From JAWVEV01 sp033856535 (GTDB lineage Bacteria > Actinomycetota > Thermoleophilia > Miltoncostaeales > Miltoncostaeaceae): a stretch of DNA of 64,000 nucleotides. The position numbers and the translations under genes are program-made. The stretch is from positions 14,723 to 78,722 of the forward strand of contig JAWVEV010000190.1 in NCBI GenBank assembly GCA_033856535.1. Direction: 5' to 3'. Each line of letters begins with the position of its first letter. The stretch's first letter is position 1. Below the pieces are notes generated by a model. The model did no database searches. It was not told the origin of the DNA and worked only from the letters and a program-made list of their open reading frames with translations. Below are positions 1 through 8,942 of the stretch, piece by piece.

Positions 1-13
1 ACTCGGCGATCGC

Positions 14-1072
14 CTATGCCGTGGCCGAGGCGCCGGGCGGCTGAGCCTCATCCCGGCGAGCGGTGCCGAACCGGCGCCCGTAGGCCGCGGGGCTGATCGA
101 GAGCCGCTTCGCGAAGGCCCGGCGCATGCTCTCGTAGCCGGGGAACCCCGCGAGCGCGGCGGCCTCGGTGGCGGTGTGCCCCCGGTCGAGCAGCGCCCGG
201 GCGAGGTCGAAGCGGACGCTCTCGACGTACCGGGCCGGCGTGGTCGAGAGCTCGTCGCGAAAGAGCCGGGTGAGGTGCCGGGAGCTCATGCTGAGGTGCT
301 TCGCGAGCCCGTCGAGCGAGTGATCCCCGCGGGGGTTCGCCGTGACCAGGTCGGTGACCGTCCGCAGCGCCGGCGAGCGGGGCGGCGGTCCCTGCAGCGG
401 GGCGGAGAACTGCGACTGGCCGCCCGAGCGCTGCATGTAGACCACGAGGGCGCGGGCGACCTCGCGGGTGAGGTCCGACCCGTGGTCCTCCTCGACGAGC
501 GCGAGCGCCAGGTCGATCCCGGCCGTGACCCCCGCCGAGGTGTACGTGGTGCCGTCGCGGACGTAGATGGCGTCGGGCTCGACGCGGCAGGTCGGGCACC
601 GGGCCGCGAGCTCGTGCGCGACCTTCCAGTGCGTGGTCGCGCGCTTGCCGTCGAGGAGGCCGGCGGCGGCGAGGATGAACGCGCCGGTGCAGACCGACCC
701 GAGGCGGCGGGCGCCGGCCGCCGGGACCCGGGCCGCCTCGGCGAGCGCCCGGGGCACGGGCGTCCGGGGGAAGCGGCCCGAGCCGGGGACCAGGTAGGTG
801 TCCACCGCGGGGCGCGAGGCGGCGGCGCCGTCGACCCCGACCGTGAACCCGAGGTTGGTCGTGACGTCCTCGCCGGTCGGCGAGAGCAGCGCGATGCGGT
901 AGTCGGCGCCGAGCCCGTTCGCCTCCTTGAAGACCTCGCCCGGTCCCGCGACGTCGAGCAGGCTCACGCCGTCATAGACGAGGAACGCGACGCGGCGCGG
1001 GGCGGGGCGTCCGGATTCGAGGGACTCCTGGCCGGAAGCGGGCAGCACCCGGGTGATGGTGGTCGGCAACAT
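14..1072 (-). CDS. GlxA-family transcriptional regulator (PfpI + AraC)
   Basis: A predicted cytoplasmic DNA-binding regulator of about 352 residues. An N-terminal DJ-1/PfpI-like domain (about residues 28-190) carries the conserved segment GSVCTGAFILAAAGLLDG, with the cysteine near residue 128 at the usual nucleophile-elbow position. A C-terminal AraC/XylS double helix-turn-helix follows (about residues 245-345, including LAKHLSMSSRHLTRLFRDEL). In this family the first domain is thought to sense small molecules and the second activates a neighbouring operon; the divergent HD hydrolase and oxidoreductase genes are plausible targets (inference). The ATG at 1072 is chosen because it leaves a short divergent intergenic region; no clear ribosome site is visible and starts further upstream would overlap the divergent gene. 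Confidence 0.85.
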   Translation of the reverse strand: MLPTTITRVLPASGQESLESGRPAPRRVAFLVYDGVSLLDVAGPGEVFKEANGLGADYRIALLSPTGEDVTTNLGFTVGVDGAAASRPAVDTYLVPGSGRFPRTPVPRALAEAARVPAAGARRLGSVCTGAFILAAAGLLDGKRATTHWKVAHELAARCPTCRVEPDAIYVRDGTTYTSAGVTAGIDLALALVEEDHGSDLTREVARALVVYMQRSGGQSQFSAPLQGPPPRSPALRTVTDLVTANPRGDHSLDGLAKHLSMSSRHLTRLFRDELSTTPARYVESVRFDLARALLDRGHTATEAAALAGFPGYESMRRAFAKRLSISPAAYGRRFGTARRDEAQPPGASATA

Positions 1073-1109
1073 CGGCGGCGGAAACCCATCGGTGGAAGGT
1101 GCGGACGTC

Positions 1110-1748
1110 ATGACAGAGATCATCGCGGGCGTGGAAGTTCCGGAGACGGCGGCGGTCGCCGAGGCGTCGCGCCTCGTTCGGGAGACCGCGAGCCCCCTCA
1201 TCTACCACCACTCGCGCCGGGTGTTCCTCTTCGGCCAGATCCACGCGCGCCGGCTCGGCCTGGCCCCGGACCCCGAGCTGCTCTACCTGTCCGCGATCTT
1301 CCATGACGTCGGGCTCGCGACGCCCTTCTCCGACGCGGTGCAGCGGTTCGAGGTCGACGGCGCCGACCACGGGCGCAGGTTCCTGATCGAGCACGGCTTC
1401 TCCCGCGAGGCCGCCGAGACCGTGTGGACCGCGATCGCCCTCCACACGACGCCGGGCATCCCCGGGCGGATGGGCCCGGAGGTCGCCGCCACCCAGCTCG
1501 GGGTCCTGACCGACGTCTCCGGGTTCGGCCTGGACGCGCTGGACCCCGAGCAGGTGGAGGAGATCGTCGCCGCCCACCCGCGGGGCGACTTCAAGAACCG
1601 GTTCCTGCGCGAGTACTTCGACGGGCTGAAGCACCGCCCGGAGACCGCGAACGGGACCGGGAACGCCGACGTCGTGGAGCACTTCATGCCCACCTACCGG
1701 CGCACGACCAGCGTCGAGCGCATCCTCGGATCCGCGTGGCCGAGCTGA
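1110..1748 (+). CDS. HD-domain hydrolase
   Basis: A 212-residue soluble protein with an HD-type metal-dependent hydrolase fold. The expected metal ligands are visible as YHHSRR (about residues 32-37) and FHDVG (about 64-68), with further histidines in DHGRRFLIEHG and IALHTTP. This arrangement resembles the cyanamide-hydratase-like/HD phosphohydrolase group, but the substrate cannot be told from sequence. The ATG at 1110 is preferred over an in-frame ATG at 1053 because GGAAGG lies about 10 bases upstream. It is followed 14 bases later by an oxidoreductase on the same strand and lies divergent to the GlxA-type regulator, which may control both. Confidence 0.8.
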   Translation: MTEIIAGVEVPETAAVAEASRLVRETASPLIYHHSRRVFLFGQIHARRLGLAPDPELLYLSAIFHDVGLATPFSDAVQRFEVDGADHGRRFLIEHGFSREAAETVWTAIALHTTPGIPGRMGPEVAATQLGVLTDVSGFGLDALDPEQVEEIVAAHPRGDFKNRFLREYFDGLKHRPETANGTGNADVVEHFMPTYRRTTSVERILGSAWPS

Positions 1749-1762
1749 CAGAGAGGACCCGG

Positions 1763-2683
1763 ATGCAGGCCATCACCGTTCGCGACCCCGATGCCGGCAT
1801 CGGCGGGCTCGAGCTGACCGAGGTGCCGTACCCGCACGCCGCGGAGAACGACGTCATCGTGCGGGTCCACGCCGCCGGCTTCACCCCGGGCGAGCTCGAG
1901 TGGCCCGCCACCTGGACCGATCGCGCCGGCCGGGACCGCACGCCGAGCGTGCCCGGGCACGAGCTGTCGGGCGTCGTGGTCGGGCTGGGGTACGGCACCA
2001 CCCTGCTCACCGTCGGCCAGCGGGTGTTCGGCCTCGCCGACTGGGCGCGCAACGGCACCCTGGCCGAGTACGTCGCCGTGGAGGCGCGCAACCTGGCCCC
2101 GCTCGCGGCCGACATCGACCACACCGTGGCGGCGGCGCTGCCGATCTCGGGGCTCACCGCGTGGCAGGCGCTGTTCGATCACGCGCGGCTCGCGGTCGGC
2201 CAGACCGTCCTGATCCACGGCGCGGCCGGCGGCGTCGGGTCGATCGCCGTCCAGCTCGCCCGCGAGGTGGGCGCCCGGGTGATCGGCACCGGGCGGGCCG
2301 CCGACCGCGAGGTCGCGCTCGGCCTCGGCGCCGACGCGTTCGTGGACCTCGACGCCGAGCCGCTGGAGGGCGTCGGCCAGGTCGACGTGGTGCTCGACGT
2401 CATCGGCGGGGACGTCCTCGAGCGGTCGACCGCGCTGGTGCGCCCGGGCGGCACGCTCGTGACCATCGCCGCGCCGCCGGCGGTGCGGCCCGCGGACGGG
2501 CGCGCGATCTTCTTCGTGGTCGAGCCGGACCGCGCGCGGCTGGCGGACCTGGCCCAGCGCGTGCGCGACGGGCGCCTGACGCCGATCGTCGGCGAGGTGC
2601 GCCCCCTCGCCGAGACCGCCGACGCGTTCGCCCGCCGCCGGCGCGCCCCCGGCAAGACGATCATCCGGGTCGCGGAGGACTGA
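1763..2683 (+). CDS. Quinone-oxidoreductase-like NADP-dependent MDR enzyme
   Basis: A 306-residue medium-chain dehydrogenase/reductase lacking the zinc-ligand set of classical alcohol dehydrogenases, so it fits the zinc-independent quinone oxidoreductase/enoyl reductase group. The GroES-like N-terminal half contains VPGHELSGVVVG. The Rossmann half has the nucleotide-binding motif HGAAGGVGS (about residues 152-160). The C-terminus APGKTIIRV is typical of the family. The ATG at 1763 has AGAGAGG 8 bases upstream. It probably forms a two-gene unit with the preceding HD hydrolase; a strong hairpin follows the stop. Confidence 0.85.
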   Translation: MQAITVRDPDAGIGGLELTEVPYPHAAENDVIVRVHAAGFTPGELEWPATWTDRAGRDRTPSVPGHELSGVVVGLGYGTTLLTVGQRVFGLADWARNGTLAEYVAVEARNLAPLAADIDHTVAAALPISGLTAWQALFDHARLAVGQTVLIHGAAGGVGSIAVQLAREVGARVIGTGRAADREVALGLGADAFVDLDAEPLEGVGQVDVVLDVIGGDVLERSTALVRPGGTLVTIAAPPAVRPADGRAIFFVVEPDRARLADLAQRVRDGRLTPIVGEVRPLAETADAFARRRRAPGKTIIRVAED

Positions 2684-2696
2684 GAGGTCAGCGCCG

Positions 2697-2735
2697 GCCG
2701 CGCCATTTGGCGCCGACGGCGCCAAATGGCGCGGC
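2697..2735. repeat. Perfect 18-bp hairpin built on a GCGCCA-TGGCGC repeat
   Basis: An 18-base arm (2697-2714) and its exact complement (2718-2735) flank a 3-base loop GAC. Each arm contains the palindrome family GCGCCA-(N2)-TGGCGC that recurs in this window. There is no T-tract, so it is not a canonical intrinsic terminator, but it sits between the oxidoreductase stop and the nnr start and could end or separate the two transcripts. Confidence 0.8.
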
Positions 2736-2769
2736 GGAACGGCGGGGGCCGTATGCGAGGATCGGGGCT

Positions 2770-4311
2770 GTGCCCACCGCCCGCTCCGCCGCGCCGGCGC
2801 CGCTCCCCGGCTGCACCCCGCTCTTCGACGCCCGGGCGATGCGGGAGGGCGACCGGCGGGCGGTCGAGGAGCACGGGATGCCCTCGATCCTGCTCATGGA
2901 GCGCGCCGGTTGGGTCAGCGCGCATGTGATCCTCGCCCGCCACCCCGACCGCCGCTCCGCCTTGGTGGTGGTCGGCCCCGGAAACAACGGCGGCGACGGC
3001 ATGGTGGTCGCCCGCCACCTGGCCGAGGCCGGCTGGAGCGTGACCGTCGTGGCGCCCGAGGGCCGCGAGCCCGAGGCGCCCGACGCCGCGGTCATGACGG
3101 CGATCGCCCGCAGCCTCGGCCTCGCGGTAGAGCCCCTTACGCACGGCTTCGTGGATCCCGACGGCCCGGTCGTCGTCGACGCGCTGCTCGGTACGGGCGC
3201 GAGCGGCGCCCCGAGGGGCCCGATCGGCGCCGCGGTCGCCTGGATGGCCGCGCTGCAGGCGCCGGTCGTGGCGCTGGACGTGCCCTCGGGCGTCGAAGCC
3301 GACACCGGCCGCGCCCCGGGCGACGCGGTGCGCGCTGGCTCGACCGTGACGTACCACGGCCACAAGGTCGGCCTTTGGGTCGAGCCCGGGCGCGGGCTCG
3401 CGGGCCAGGTCGTCGTCGCCGATATCGGCATCCCCTCGGCGTTCGGCTTGGAGCCGGTCGCCTGGCTGGCCGGTCCCGCCGCGGTCGCCGCCGTGCCGCC
3501 GAAGGACGCGATCGGCGACAAGTACCGCGCCGGCGCCGTGCTCGTCGTGGCCGGCGCCCCCGGCCTCACCGGGGCGGGCTGCCTCTGCGCGCGGGCGGCG
3601 CTGCGCGCCGGCGCCGGCTTGGTCGTGGCCGCCGCGCCCGCCGAGGTGCAGCCGATCATGGCCGCCCAGCTCCTGGAGGTGATGTGCGCGGCGGTCCCCG
3701 GAGGGGGCGGCCACCTGGGCCCCGAGTCCGTCGAGCCGGTCCTCGCCCAGGCCCGCCGCGCCGGCGCGGTCGCGCTCGGCCCCGGCATCGGCCGCGAGGA
3801 GGCGACGACAGCCGCGGTCCACCGGCTGCTCGCCGCCCTCGAGCTGCCGGTGGTGCTGGACGCGGACGGCCTGTGGCACCTGGGCGACGACCTCGGCCGG
3901 ATCGCCGGCCGCGCGGCCCCCACCGTGCTCACGCCACACGCCGGGGAGGCCGCCCGCCTGCTCGGCGTCCCGCGGGCCGAGGTCGAGGCCGGCCGGCTCG
4001 ACGCGGCCCGCGAGCTCGCCAAACGCAGCGGCGCCATCGCGGTCCTGAAGGGCGCGGGCACGATCGTCGCCGCGCCCGACGGCCGCCTGGTCGTGAACGG
4101 CACCGGCAGCCCGGCGCTCGCCACGGCGGGCACCGGCGACGTGCTCACCGGCGCGGTCGCCGCCTTCCTGGCCAAGGGCATGGATCCGTTCGTCGCCGCC
4201 GCCGCCGCGGTCGCCGCCCACGGCGTGGCCGGCGAGCTGGCCGACCGCGGCGACGGGACCGTGGCCGGCGACGTCATGGAGGCGCTCCCATCCGCTCTCC
4301 GACGGAGATGA
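2770..4311 (+). CDS. nnr: Bifunctional NAD(P)H-hydrate epimerase / ADP-dependent dehydratase
   Basis: A 513-residue metabolite-repair enzyme that epimerises damaged (hydrated) NAD(P)H and dehydrates it back to NAD(P)H with ADP. The N-terminal YjeF_N epimerase domain has GPGNNGGDG (residues 69-77) and ALDVPSGVEADTG. The C-terminal ribokinase-like domain has KYRAGAVLVVAG, VLTPHAGEAARLLG and the ATP/ADP-site motif NGTGSPALATAGTGD near residue 455. Its length is normal for the fused form. The start is GTG 2770; an AGGAT-like box lies 7 bases upstream. The stop overlaps the alr start as ATGA, implying coupled translation. Confidence 0.95.
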   Translation: MPTARSAAPAPLPGCTPLFDARAMREGDRRAVEEHGMPSILLMERAGWVSAHVILARHPDRRSALVVVGPGNNGGDGMVVARHLAEAGWSVTVVAPEGREPEAPDAAVMTAIARSLGLAVEPLTHGFVDPDGPVVVDALLGTGASGAPRGPIGAAVAWMAALQAPVVALDVPSGVEADTGRAPGDAVRAGSTVTYHGHKVGLWVEPGRGLAGQVVVADIGIPSAFGLEPVAWLAGPAAVAAVPPKDAIGDKYRAGAVLVVAGAPGLTGAGCLCARAALRAGAGLVVAAAPAEVQPIMAAQLLEVMCAAVPGGGGHLGPESVEPVLAQARRAGAVALGPGIGREEATTAAVHRLLAALELPVVLDADGLWHLGDDLGRIAGRAAPTVLTPHAGEAARLLGVPRAEVEAGRLDAARELAKRSGAIAVLKGAGTIVAAPDGRLVVNGTGSPALATAGTGDVLTGAVAAFLAKGMDPFVAAAAAVAAHGVAGELADRGDGTVAGDVMEALPSALRRR

Positions 4312-5438
4312 TCACGCGCCGGGCCGAGGCCCGGATCGATCTGGCGGCGATCCGCCACAACGCGGAGACGCTCGCCCGAACCGCCGGCACCGCGGCGCTC
4401 ATGGCGATCGTGAAGGCCGACGGCTACGGCCACGGCGCGGTGCCCTCCGCCCGCGCGGCCCTCGAGGGGGGCGCCGCCTGGCTCGGCGTCGCCACCGCCG
4501 CCGAGGCCGAGGAGCTGCGCGCCGCCGGCCTGGAGGCGCCGATCCTGGTCATGGGCCCGATGATCGGCGACGAGATCGGGCGCGCCGTCGCGGCCCGCGC
4601 CGACGTCACGGTCTGGACGCCGGAGGTCTTCCCGGCCCTGGTCGCGGCCGCCGAGTCCGCCGGCACGGCCGTCCGGGCCCACCTCAAGCTCGACACCGGC
4701 ATGGGCCGCCTGGGCGCGCGCCTCGAGGACGTCGCCGCGCTCGCCGACGCCGCGGCCGCGCACGCCGGCCCGGTCGAGGTCGTCGGCCTGATGACCCACT
4801 TCGCGACCGCCGATGAGCGCGAGGGCGAGAACGCGGCCTTCATGCGCGAGCAGCTCGTGCGCTTCCGGTCTCAGGTGGCGCAGCTGCGCCACCGCTTCCC
4901 CGGCGCGCTGGCCCACGCGGCGAACTCGGCGGCCACCCTGCGCGCCCCGGCCGACGCCGGCTTCGACCTGGTGCGCTGCGGCATCGCCCTCTACGGCTGC
5001 ACGCCCTTCGCCGGCGACGATGCCCGCGACCACGACCTGCGGCCGGCGATGTCGCTGGTCTCGTACCTGGCCTCGGTCAAGACGATCCGCTCGCGCGACA
5101 GCGTCGGCTACGGCCGCACCTACCGCGCCGCCCGCGGCACCCGCATCGGCGTGGTCCCGGTCGGCTACGGCGATGGCTACGCGCGCAACCTCTCCAACCG
5201 CGCCGAGGCGCTGGTGGGCGGGCGCCGGGTGCCCGTGGTCGGCACCATCTCCATGGACCAGCTCACGATCGACCTCGGCCCCGAGGGCGAGGAGCGGGTC
5301 GGCGGGGAGGTGGTGCTGATGGGCGAGCGCGGCGACGAGCGGATCAGCGCCGACCACCTGGCCGAGTGGCGCGGGACCATCGGCTACGAGGTGACCTGCT
5401 CGGTGGGCGCCCGGGTGCCGAGGGTCCACTCGGGGTGA
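4308..5438 (+). CDS. alr: Alanine racemase
   Basis: A 376-residue fold-type III PLP enzyme that makes D-alanine for peptidoglycan. The PLP lysine is K36 in AIVKADGYGHG, and the second catalytic base is the tyrosine in SVGYGRTY near residue 268. GTISMDQ and the C-terminal barrel segment are conserved. The ATG overlaps the nnr stop by 4 bases and its own stop overlaps the next GTG start, so the three genes nnr, alr and cca form one coupled operon. nnr next to alr is common in actinobacteria. Confidence 0.96.
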   Translation: MITRRAEARIDLAAIRHNAETLARTAGTAALMAIVKADGYGHGAVPSARAALEGGAAWLGVATAAEAEELRAAGLEAPILVMGPMIGDEIGRAVAARADVTVWTPEVFPALVAAAESAGTAVRAHLKLDTGMGRLGARLEDVAALADAAAAHAGPVEVVGLMTHFATADEREGENAAFMREQLVRFRSQVAQLRHRFPGALAHAANSAATLRAPADAGFDLVRCGIALYGCTPFAGDDARDHDLRPAMSLVSYLASVKTIRSRDSVGYGRTYRAARGTRIGVVPVGYGDGYARNLSNRAEALVGGRRVPVVGTISMDQLTIDLGPEGEERVGGEVVLMGERGDERISADHLAEWRGTIGYEVTCSVGARVPRVHSG

Positions 5439-6859
5439 GCCGGCCCCTCGGCGCCGAGGTGGCGCCGCTCGCGCCGCTCGGCGAGGGGGCGTGGGCGGTG
5501 GGGGGCGGGATCCGCGATTTCCTGCTCGGCCGGCCCGTGGCCGACCTGGACGTGGCGGTCGCCGATCGCCCGGCCGAGCGCGCCAAGGAGCTCGCCAAGG
5601 CCCACGACGCGCGCCGCTTCCGCCTCTCGGCGAGCTTCGGCTCGTGGCGCGTCTTCGGGGGGCGGCTGCCCCACCCGGTCGACCTGACGCCGCTCCAGGG
5701 GCCGACCCTCGAGGCCGACCTGGCCCGCCGCGACCTGACCGTGAACGCCCTCGCCACGCCGGTCGCCGGGCCCGGCGCGGGCGAGATCGTCGACCGCCAC
5801 GGCGGCGTCGCCGACCTCGAGGCCCGCCGGCTGCGGCTGGTGACCCCGGCCGCGCTCGCGAACGACCCGGTGCGGATGCTGCGCCTGGCGCGGCTCGCGC
5901 TCCAGCTCGGCTTCGCCGTCGACCCCGAGGCCGTCCGCCAGGCCCGGGCCGACGCCCCGCGCCTGGCCGGCGCCGTCGGCGAGCGCCTGCGCGACGAGCT
6001 CGGCCGGCTGCTGCGCCTCCCCGAGGCCTGGCGCGGGGTGGAGCTGCTCGACGAGATCGGGGCCCTCGGCGCCCTCGTGCCCGAGCTGGAGCAGAGCCGG
6101 GGGGTGGAGCAGAGCCCGTACCACCACAAGGACGTCCTGGGGCACACGCTCGAGGTGGTGCGCCACGCGTCCGAGCTGCTGGCCGACCCCGAGCCGGTCT
6201 TCCGAGGCCTGGCGCCGCGGGTGGCCGAGGCGCTCGCCCGGCCGCTGGCCGACGACCTCACCGCCGGCCAGGCCACCCTCTATGCGGCGCTGCTGCACGA
6301 CATGGCCAAGCCGGCGACGCGCGCGGTGACGCCGGAGGGGCGCGTCACCTTCATGGGTCACGACCGGCTGGGCGCGGAGATGGTCGACACGCTCTTCCGG
6401 CGCCTGCGCACCTCGACCAAGCTGCGCGAGTTCGTGACCCTGCTGGTGCGCCAGCACCTGCCGCTGGGCTTCATGGTGCACCGCGAGCCGCTGTCGCTGC
6501 GCCAGATCGACCGCTACCTGCGCCGCACCGCCCCGGCCGAGATCGAGGTGATCGTGCTGACGGTGGCGGACCGGCTGGCGACCGCCGGCCCCATGACGCG
6601 TCCCTCGGCCATCACGCGCCACCTGGCGCTGGCCCGTCAGGTGGCCGGCGTGCACTTCGAGCTGCTCGACCGCGGCCCGATCCGCCCGCCGGTGCCGGGC
6701 GACGCGCTGGCGCGGGCGGCGGGCCGCCCGCCCGGCCCCTGGCTCACCGACCTGCTCGCCGCGCTGCGCGAGGAGCAGCTGGTCGGCGCGGTGCGGAGCG
6801 CAGAGGAAGCCGAGCAATTTGCGCGAAGGTGGGTGGCGTCGGACCGTTCCAGCTTCTGA
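5435..6859 (+). CDS. cca: CCA tRNA nucleotidyltransferase / poly(A) polymerase family with HD domain
   Basis: A 474-residue class II nucleotidyltransferase expected to add or repair the CCA end of tRNAs. The head domain has VGGGIRDFLLG and the acidic pair DLDVAV, followed by LARRDLTVNALA and the tRNA-binding segment DPVRMLRLARLALQLGF. The C-terminal part carries an HD phosphohydrolase signature, LLHDMAKP, with a later MGHDRLGAEM. The tRNA genes in this window do not encode CCA, which fits a requirement for the enzyme. GTG 5435 overlaps the alr stop (GTGA). Confidence 0.9.
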   Translation: MSRPLGAEVAPLAPLGEGAWAVGGGIRDFLLGRPVADLDVAVADRPAERAKELAKAHDARRFRLSASFGSWRVFGGRLPHPVDLTPLQGPTLEADLARRDLTVNALATPVAGPGAGEIVDRHGGVADLEARRLRLVTPAALANDPVRMLRLARLALQLGFAVDPEAVRQARADAPRLAGAVGERLRDELGRLLRLPEAWRGVELLDEIGALGALVPELEQSRGVEQSPYHHKDVLGHTLEVVRHASELLADPEPVFRGLAPRVAEALARPLADDLTAGQATLYAALLHDMAKPATRAVTPEGRVTFMGHDRLGAEMVDTLFRRLRTSTKLREFVTLLVRQHLPLGFMVHREPLSLRQIDRYLRRTAPAEIEVIVLTVADRLATAGPMTRPSAITRHLALARQVAGVHFELLDRGPIRPPVPGDALARAAGRPPGPWLTDLLAALREEQLVGAVRSAEEAEQFARRWVASDRSSF

Positions 6860-6955
6860 CGGGTTTGGAACGCCGGCGTGCCCAGGTTAGGGTCGCGCGC
6901 AGTCGGGGATCCGGTCGCCCGCCGCGCGGCTCGGCCATGACCCTCCGCCCGCTCG

Positions 6956-7471
6956 ATGCCCAAGCTCCTCTCGCCGACCACGGCCACGCTGTGCGCGTGT
7001 CTCCTCGCGTCATTCGGCGCCGGCTCCGCCATGCCGGCCCCGACGCCGGTCGACGCGGCGAAACAGGCGAAGCCGCCCCCGCCGGCCACCTGCGTGCGCG
7101 GCGCCCCGGCCCCGCGCCAGGAGCGGGCGCTCCGGCGCGAGATCGCGCACCTGCGCGCGGCGCGCGGCAAGGCCCGCCTCCGCGCCACCGCGGTGCTGAC
7201 GCGCGCCGCGCGCCGGCACAGCCACCGCCTGGTGCGCCGAGGCCTCTTCGAGCACAGCGCGCGACTTCCCTACGGCCACTCGCGCGCCGGCGGGCAGAAC
7301 CTCGCCCGCGCCTGGAGCGCCCGGCAGGCGGCGGGGCTCATGATGCACAGCCCGCCCCACCGCAGGACCCTGCTCGACGGTCGGTGGCGGTTCATCGGCG
7401 TGGGCGCCGCCCTTGACTGCCACGGAATGGTGACCTTCACGGTGAACGTGGCCGCGGAGCCGCCGCGGTAG
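6956..7471 (+). CDS. Secreted CAP (SCP/PR1-like) domain protein
   Basis: A 171-residue protein with an N-terminal hydrophobic signal segment (LCACLLASFGAGSAMPA) and a CAP domain. Family landmarks are RRHSHRLVRRGLFEHS, GQNLARAWS and MMHSPPHRRTLLDGRWRFIGVG, including the histidines and glutamate of the CAP cavity. Bacterial CAP proteins are exported and of mostly unknown role. The ATG at 6956 gives a sensible signal peptide, but no good ribosome site is seen. It is the first of several exported proteins between 7 and 17 kb. Confidence 0.82.
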   Translation: MPKLLSPTTATLCACLLASFGAGSAMPAPTPVDAAKQAKPPPPATCVRGAPAPRQERALRREIAHLRAARGKARLRATAVLTRAARRHSHRLVRRGLFEHSARLPYGHSRAGGQNLARAWSARQAAGLMMHSPPHRRTLLDGRWRFIGVGAALDCHGMVTFTVNVAAEPPR

Positions 7472-7507
7472 CCGAGCGCGCCGGGCTTCCGCCCGAGTCG
7501 CGCGCAC

Positions 7508-7513
7508 TAGACT
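7508..7513 (+). promoter_or_regulatory. Leaderless -10 box (TAGACT)
   Basis: TAGACT ends 7 bases before the ATG at 7521, so transcription would begin at or next to the start codon. No Shine-Dalgarno sequence is present. Other genes here show the same spacing. Confidence 0.6.
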
Positions 7514-7520
7514 CGGCGCC

Positions 7521-8339
7521 ATGTGTCCCCTGTGTCTCAGCCGACTCGAGGCGGGGGCGACGCATTGCCCGGCCTGCGGACACGCGCTCTCCGGGCGGTT
7601 CGAGGACCGGGCCGGGCTGGACCCGGATCGCGCGAGGGTCCCGCCGCCGGAGCTCGTGTACCGGGTCATGGGGATGCACGACGTCGTCGAGTTCCTCTAC
7701 TCGGGCCATCGCGTGGCCGAGGACCTGGCGCGGGCCGCCGAGCGCGCGCTCCGCCCTCTCGGCGAGGCGCTGGCGATCTTCGACTTCGGCACGGGGTGCG
7801 GACGCGTGCTGCGATGGCTCGTGTCGAAGGCTCCCGAGGCCGACTGGCACGCCTGCGACATCGACGCCGAGGCCGTGGGCTGGGTGGATCAGAACGTCGG
7901 CGGCGTCCGGGCGTTCCCGTCGGACACCCTTCCGCCCCTGCCCCTCGAGGACGCCAGCTTCGACCTCATCACCTGCTACAGCGTCTTCACCCACCTCCCC
8001 GAGGACTACCAGGACGCCTGGCTCGCGGAGCTCAGACGGGTCGCGAAACCGGGCGGCGTGCTGCTCATCACCGTTCACGGACCGACGGTGTTCGAGCGCG
8101 GGATGAGCCGGGGCGCCTACCTGCGGGGACGCCAGGAGGAGTTCGAGGCCGGGCGGCTCGTCTACTGGGCCAACGACTTCTGGAAGGACGAGTTCCCCGA
8201 CTATTACCAGACGTCGTATCACCACCCGGACTACGTGACGCGGCACTGGTCGAGATGGCTCGACATCGTCGACATCGTGCCGGCGGGCGCCTTTCCCCAG
8301 CACGACGTCGTCATCGCCAGGCGTCCGGTGGATGGCTAG
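7521..8339 (+). CDS. SAM-dependent methyltransferase with N-terminal zinc ribbon
   Basis: A 272-residue cytoplasmic protein. Residues 2-20 hold a treble-clef/zinc-ribbon motif (CPLC then CPAC). The class I methyltransferase core follows, with motif I FDFGTGCGRVLRWL, an acidic motif II (ACDIDAEAVGW) and motif IV FDLITCYSVFTHLPEDY. The substrate is unknown. Its last 8 bases overlap the start of the adenosyltransferase gene. A TAGACT box 7 bases before the ATG suggests a leaderless mRNA. Confidence 0.82.
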   Translation: MCPLCLSRLEAGATHCPACGHALSGRFEDRAGLDPDRARVPPPELVYRVMGMHDVVEFLYSGHRVAEDLARAAERALRPLGEALAIFDFGTGCGRVLRWLVSKAPEADWHACDIDAEAVGWVDQNVGGVRAFPSDTLPPLPLEDASFDLITCYSVFTHLPEDYQDAWLAELRRVAKPGGVLLITVHGPTVFERGMSRGAYLRGRQEEFEAGRLVYWANDFWKDEFPDYYQTSYHHPDYVTRHWSRWLDIVDIVPAGAFPQHDVVIARRPVDG

Positions 8340-8937
8340 GGTCCGGGCGGTGGTCCGGCTCACACGCATCTACACGCGCGGCGGCGACAAGGGGGACACG
8401 CACCTCGGCGACATGAGCCGGGTGCGCAAGACCGCGCCGCGCGTCGGCGCCTTCGGCGACGTGGACGAGCTCAACAGCGCGATCGGCATCGCCCGGGCGC
8501 ACGATCCCGGCGGCCCGGCCGACGCCTGGCTGGCGGCGATCCAGAACGACCTCTTCGATCTCGGCGCCGACCTCTGCCGCCCGGGGGGCGGGGAGGGCGA
8601 GGAGCCGCCGGCCGAGGGCCGGGGGCCACTGCGGGTGACCGCCGGACAGGTGGAGCGGCTCGAGCGCTGGTGCGACGAGGTGAACGACACCCTCGAGCCG
8701 TTGAAGAGCTTCGTGCTGCCGGCCGGCTCGCCCGCCGGCGCCGCGCTGCACCTGGCGCGCACGATCTGCCGGCGCGCCGAGCGCGCCACGATCGCCCTGG
8801 CCGACGAGGAGCCGATCAACGCGCAGGCGGTCATCTACCTGAACCGCCTGTCGGACCTGCTCTTCATCCTCGCCCGCGCCGCCAACCGGGACGCCGGCGG
8901 CGACGTGCTCTGGGTCCCCGGGGGCGAGCGGCCCTAG
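8332..8937 (+). CDS. PduO-type cob(I)alamin adenosyltransferase
   Basis: A 201-residue enzyme that transfers the adenosyl group of ATP to cob(I)alamin (EC 2.5.1.17 activity of the PduO/MMAB class). Diagnostic segments are IYTRGGDKGDTHLGD at the N-terminus, VGAFGDVDELNSAIG, and the C-terminal helix RAERATIALADEEPINAQ with YLNRLSDLLFILARAAN. Length fits the family. The ATG at 8332 overlaps the methyltransferase stop; GTG at 8350 is an alternative. No cobalamin riboswitch is evident nearby. Confidence 0.93.
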   Translation: MARVRAVVRLTRIYTRGGDKGDTHLGDMSRVRKTAPRVGAFGDVDELNSAIGIARAHDPGGPADAWLAAIQNDLFDLGADLCRPGGGEGEEPPAEGRGPLRVTAGQVERLERWCDEVNDTLEPLKSFVLPAGSPAGAALHLARTICRRAERATIALADEEPINAQAVIYLNRLSDLLFILARAANRDAGGDVLWVPGGERP

Positions 8938-8942
8938 GGCCC

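Noticed and set aside
2688..5429. A 913-codon open frame antisense to nnr and alr
   Set aside because: It is a high-GC shadow frame: rich in Arg, Ala, Gly and Pro with no domain, and the sense strand encodes two clearly conserved enzymes.
8340..8400. Possible cobalamin riboswitch before the adenosyltransferase
   Set aside because: The gene overlaps the upstream methyltransferase, so there is no leader, and no B12-box-like sequence is visible.
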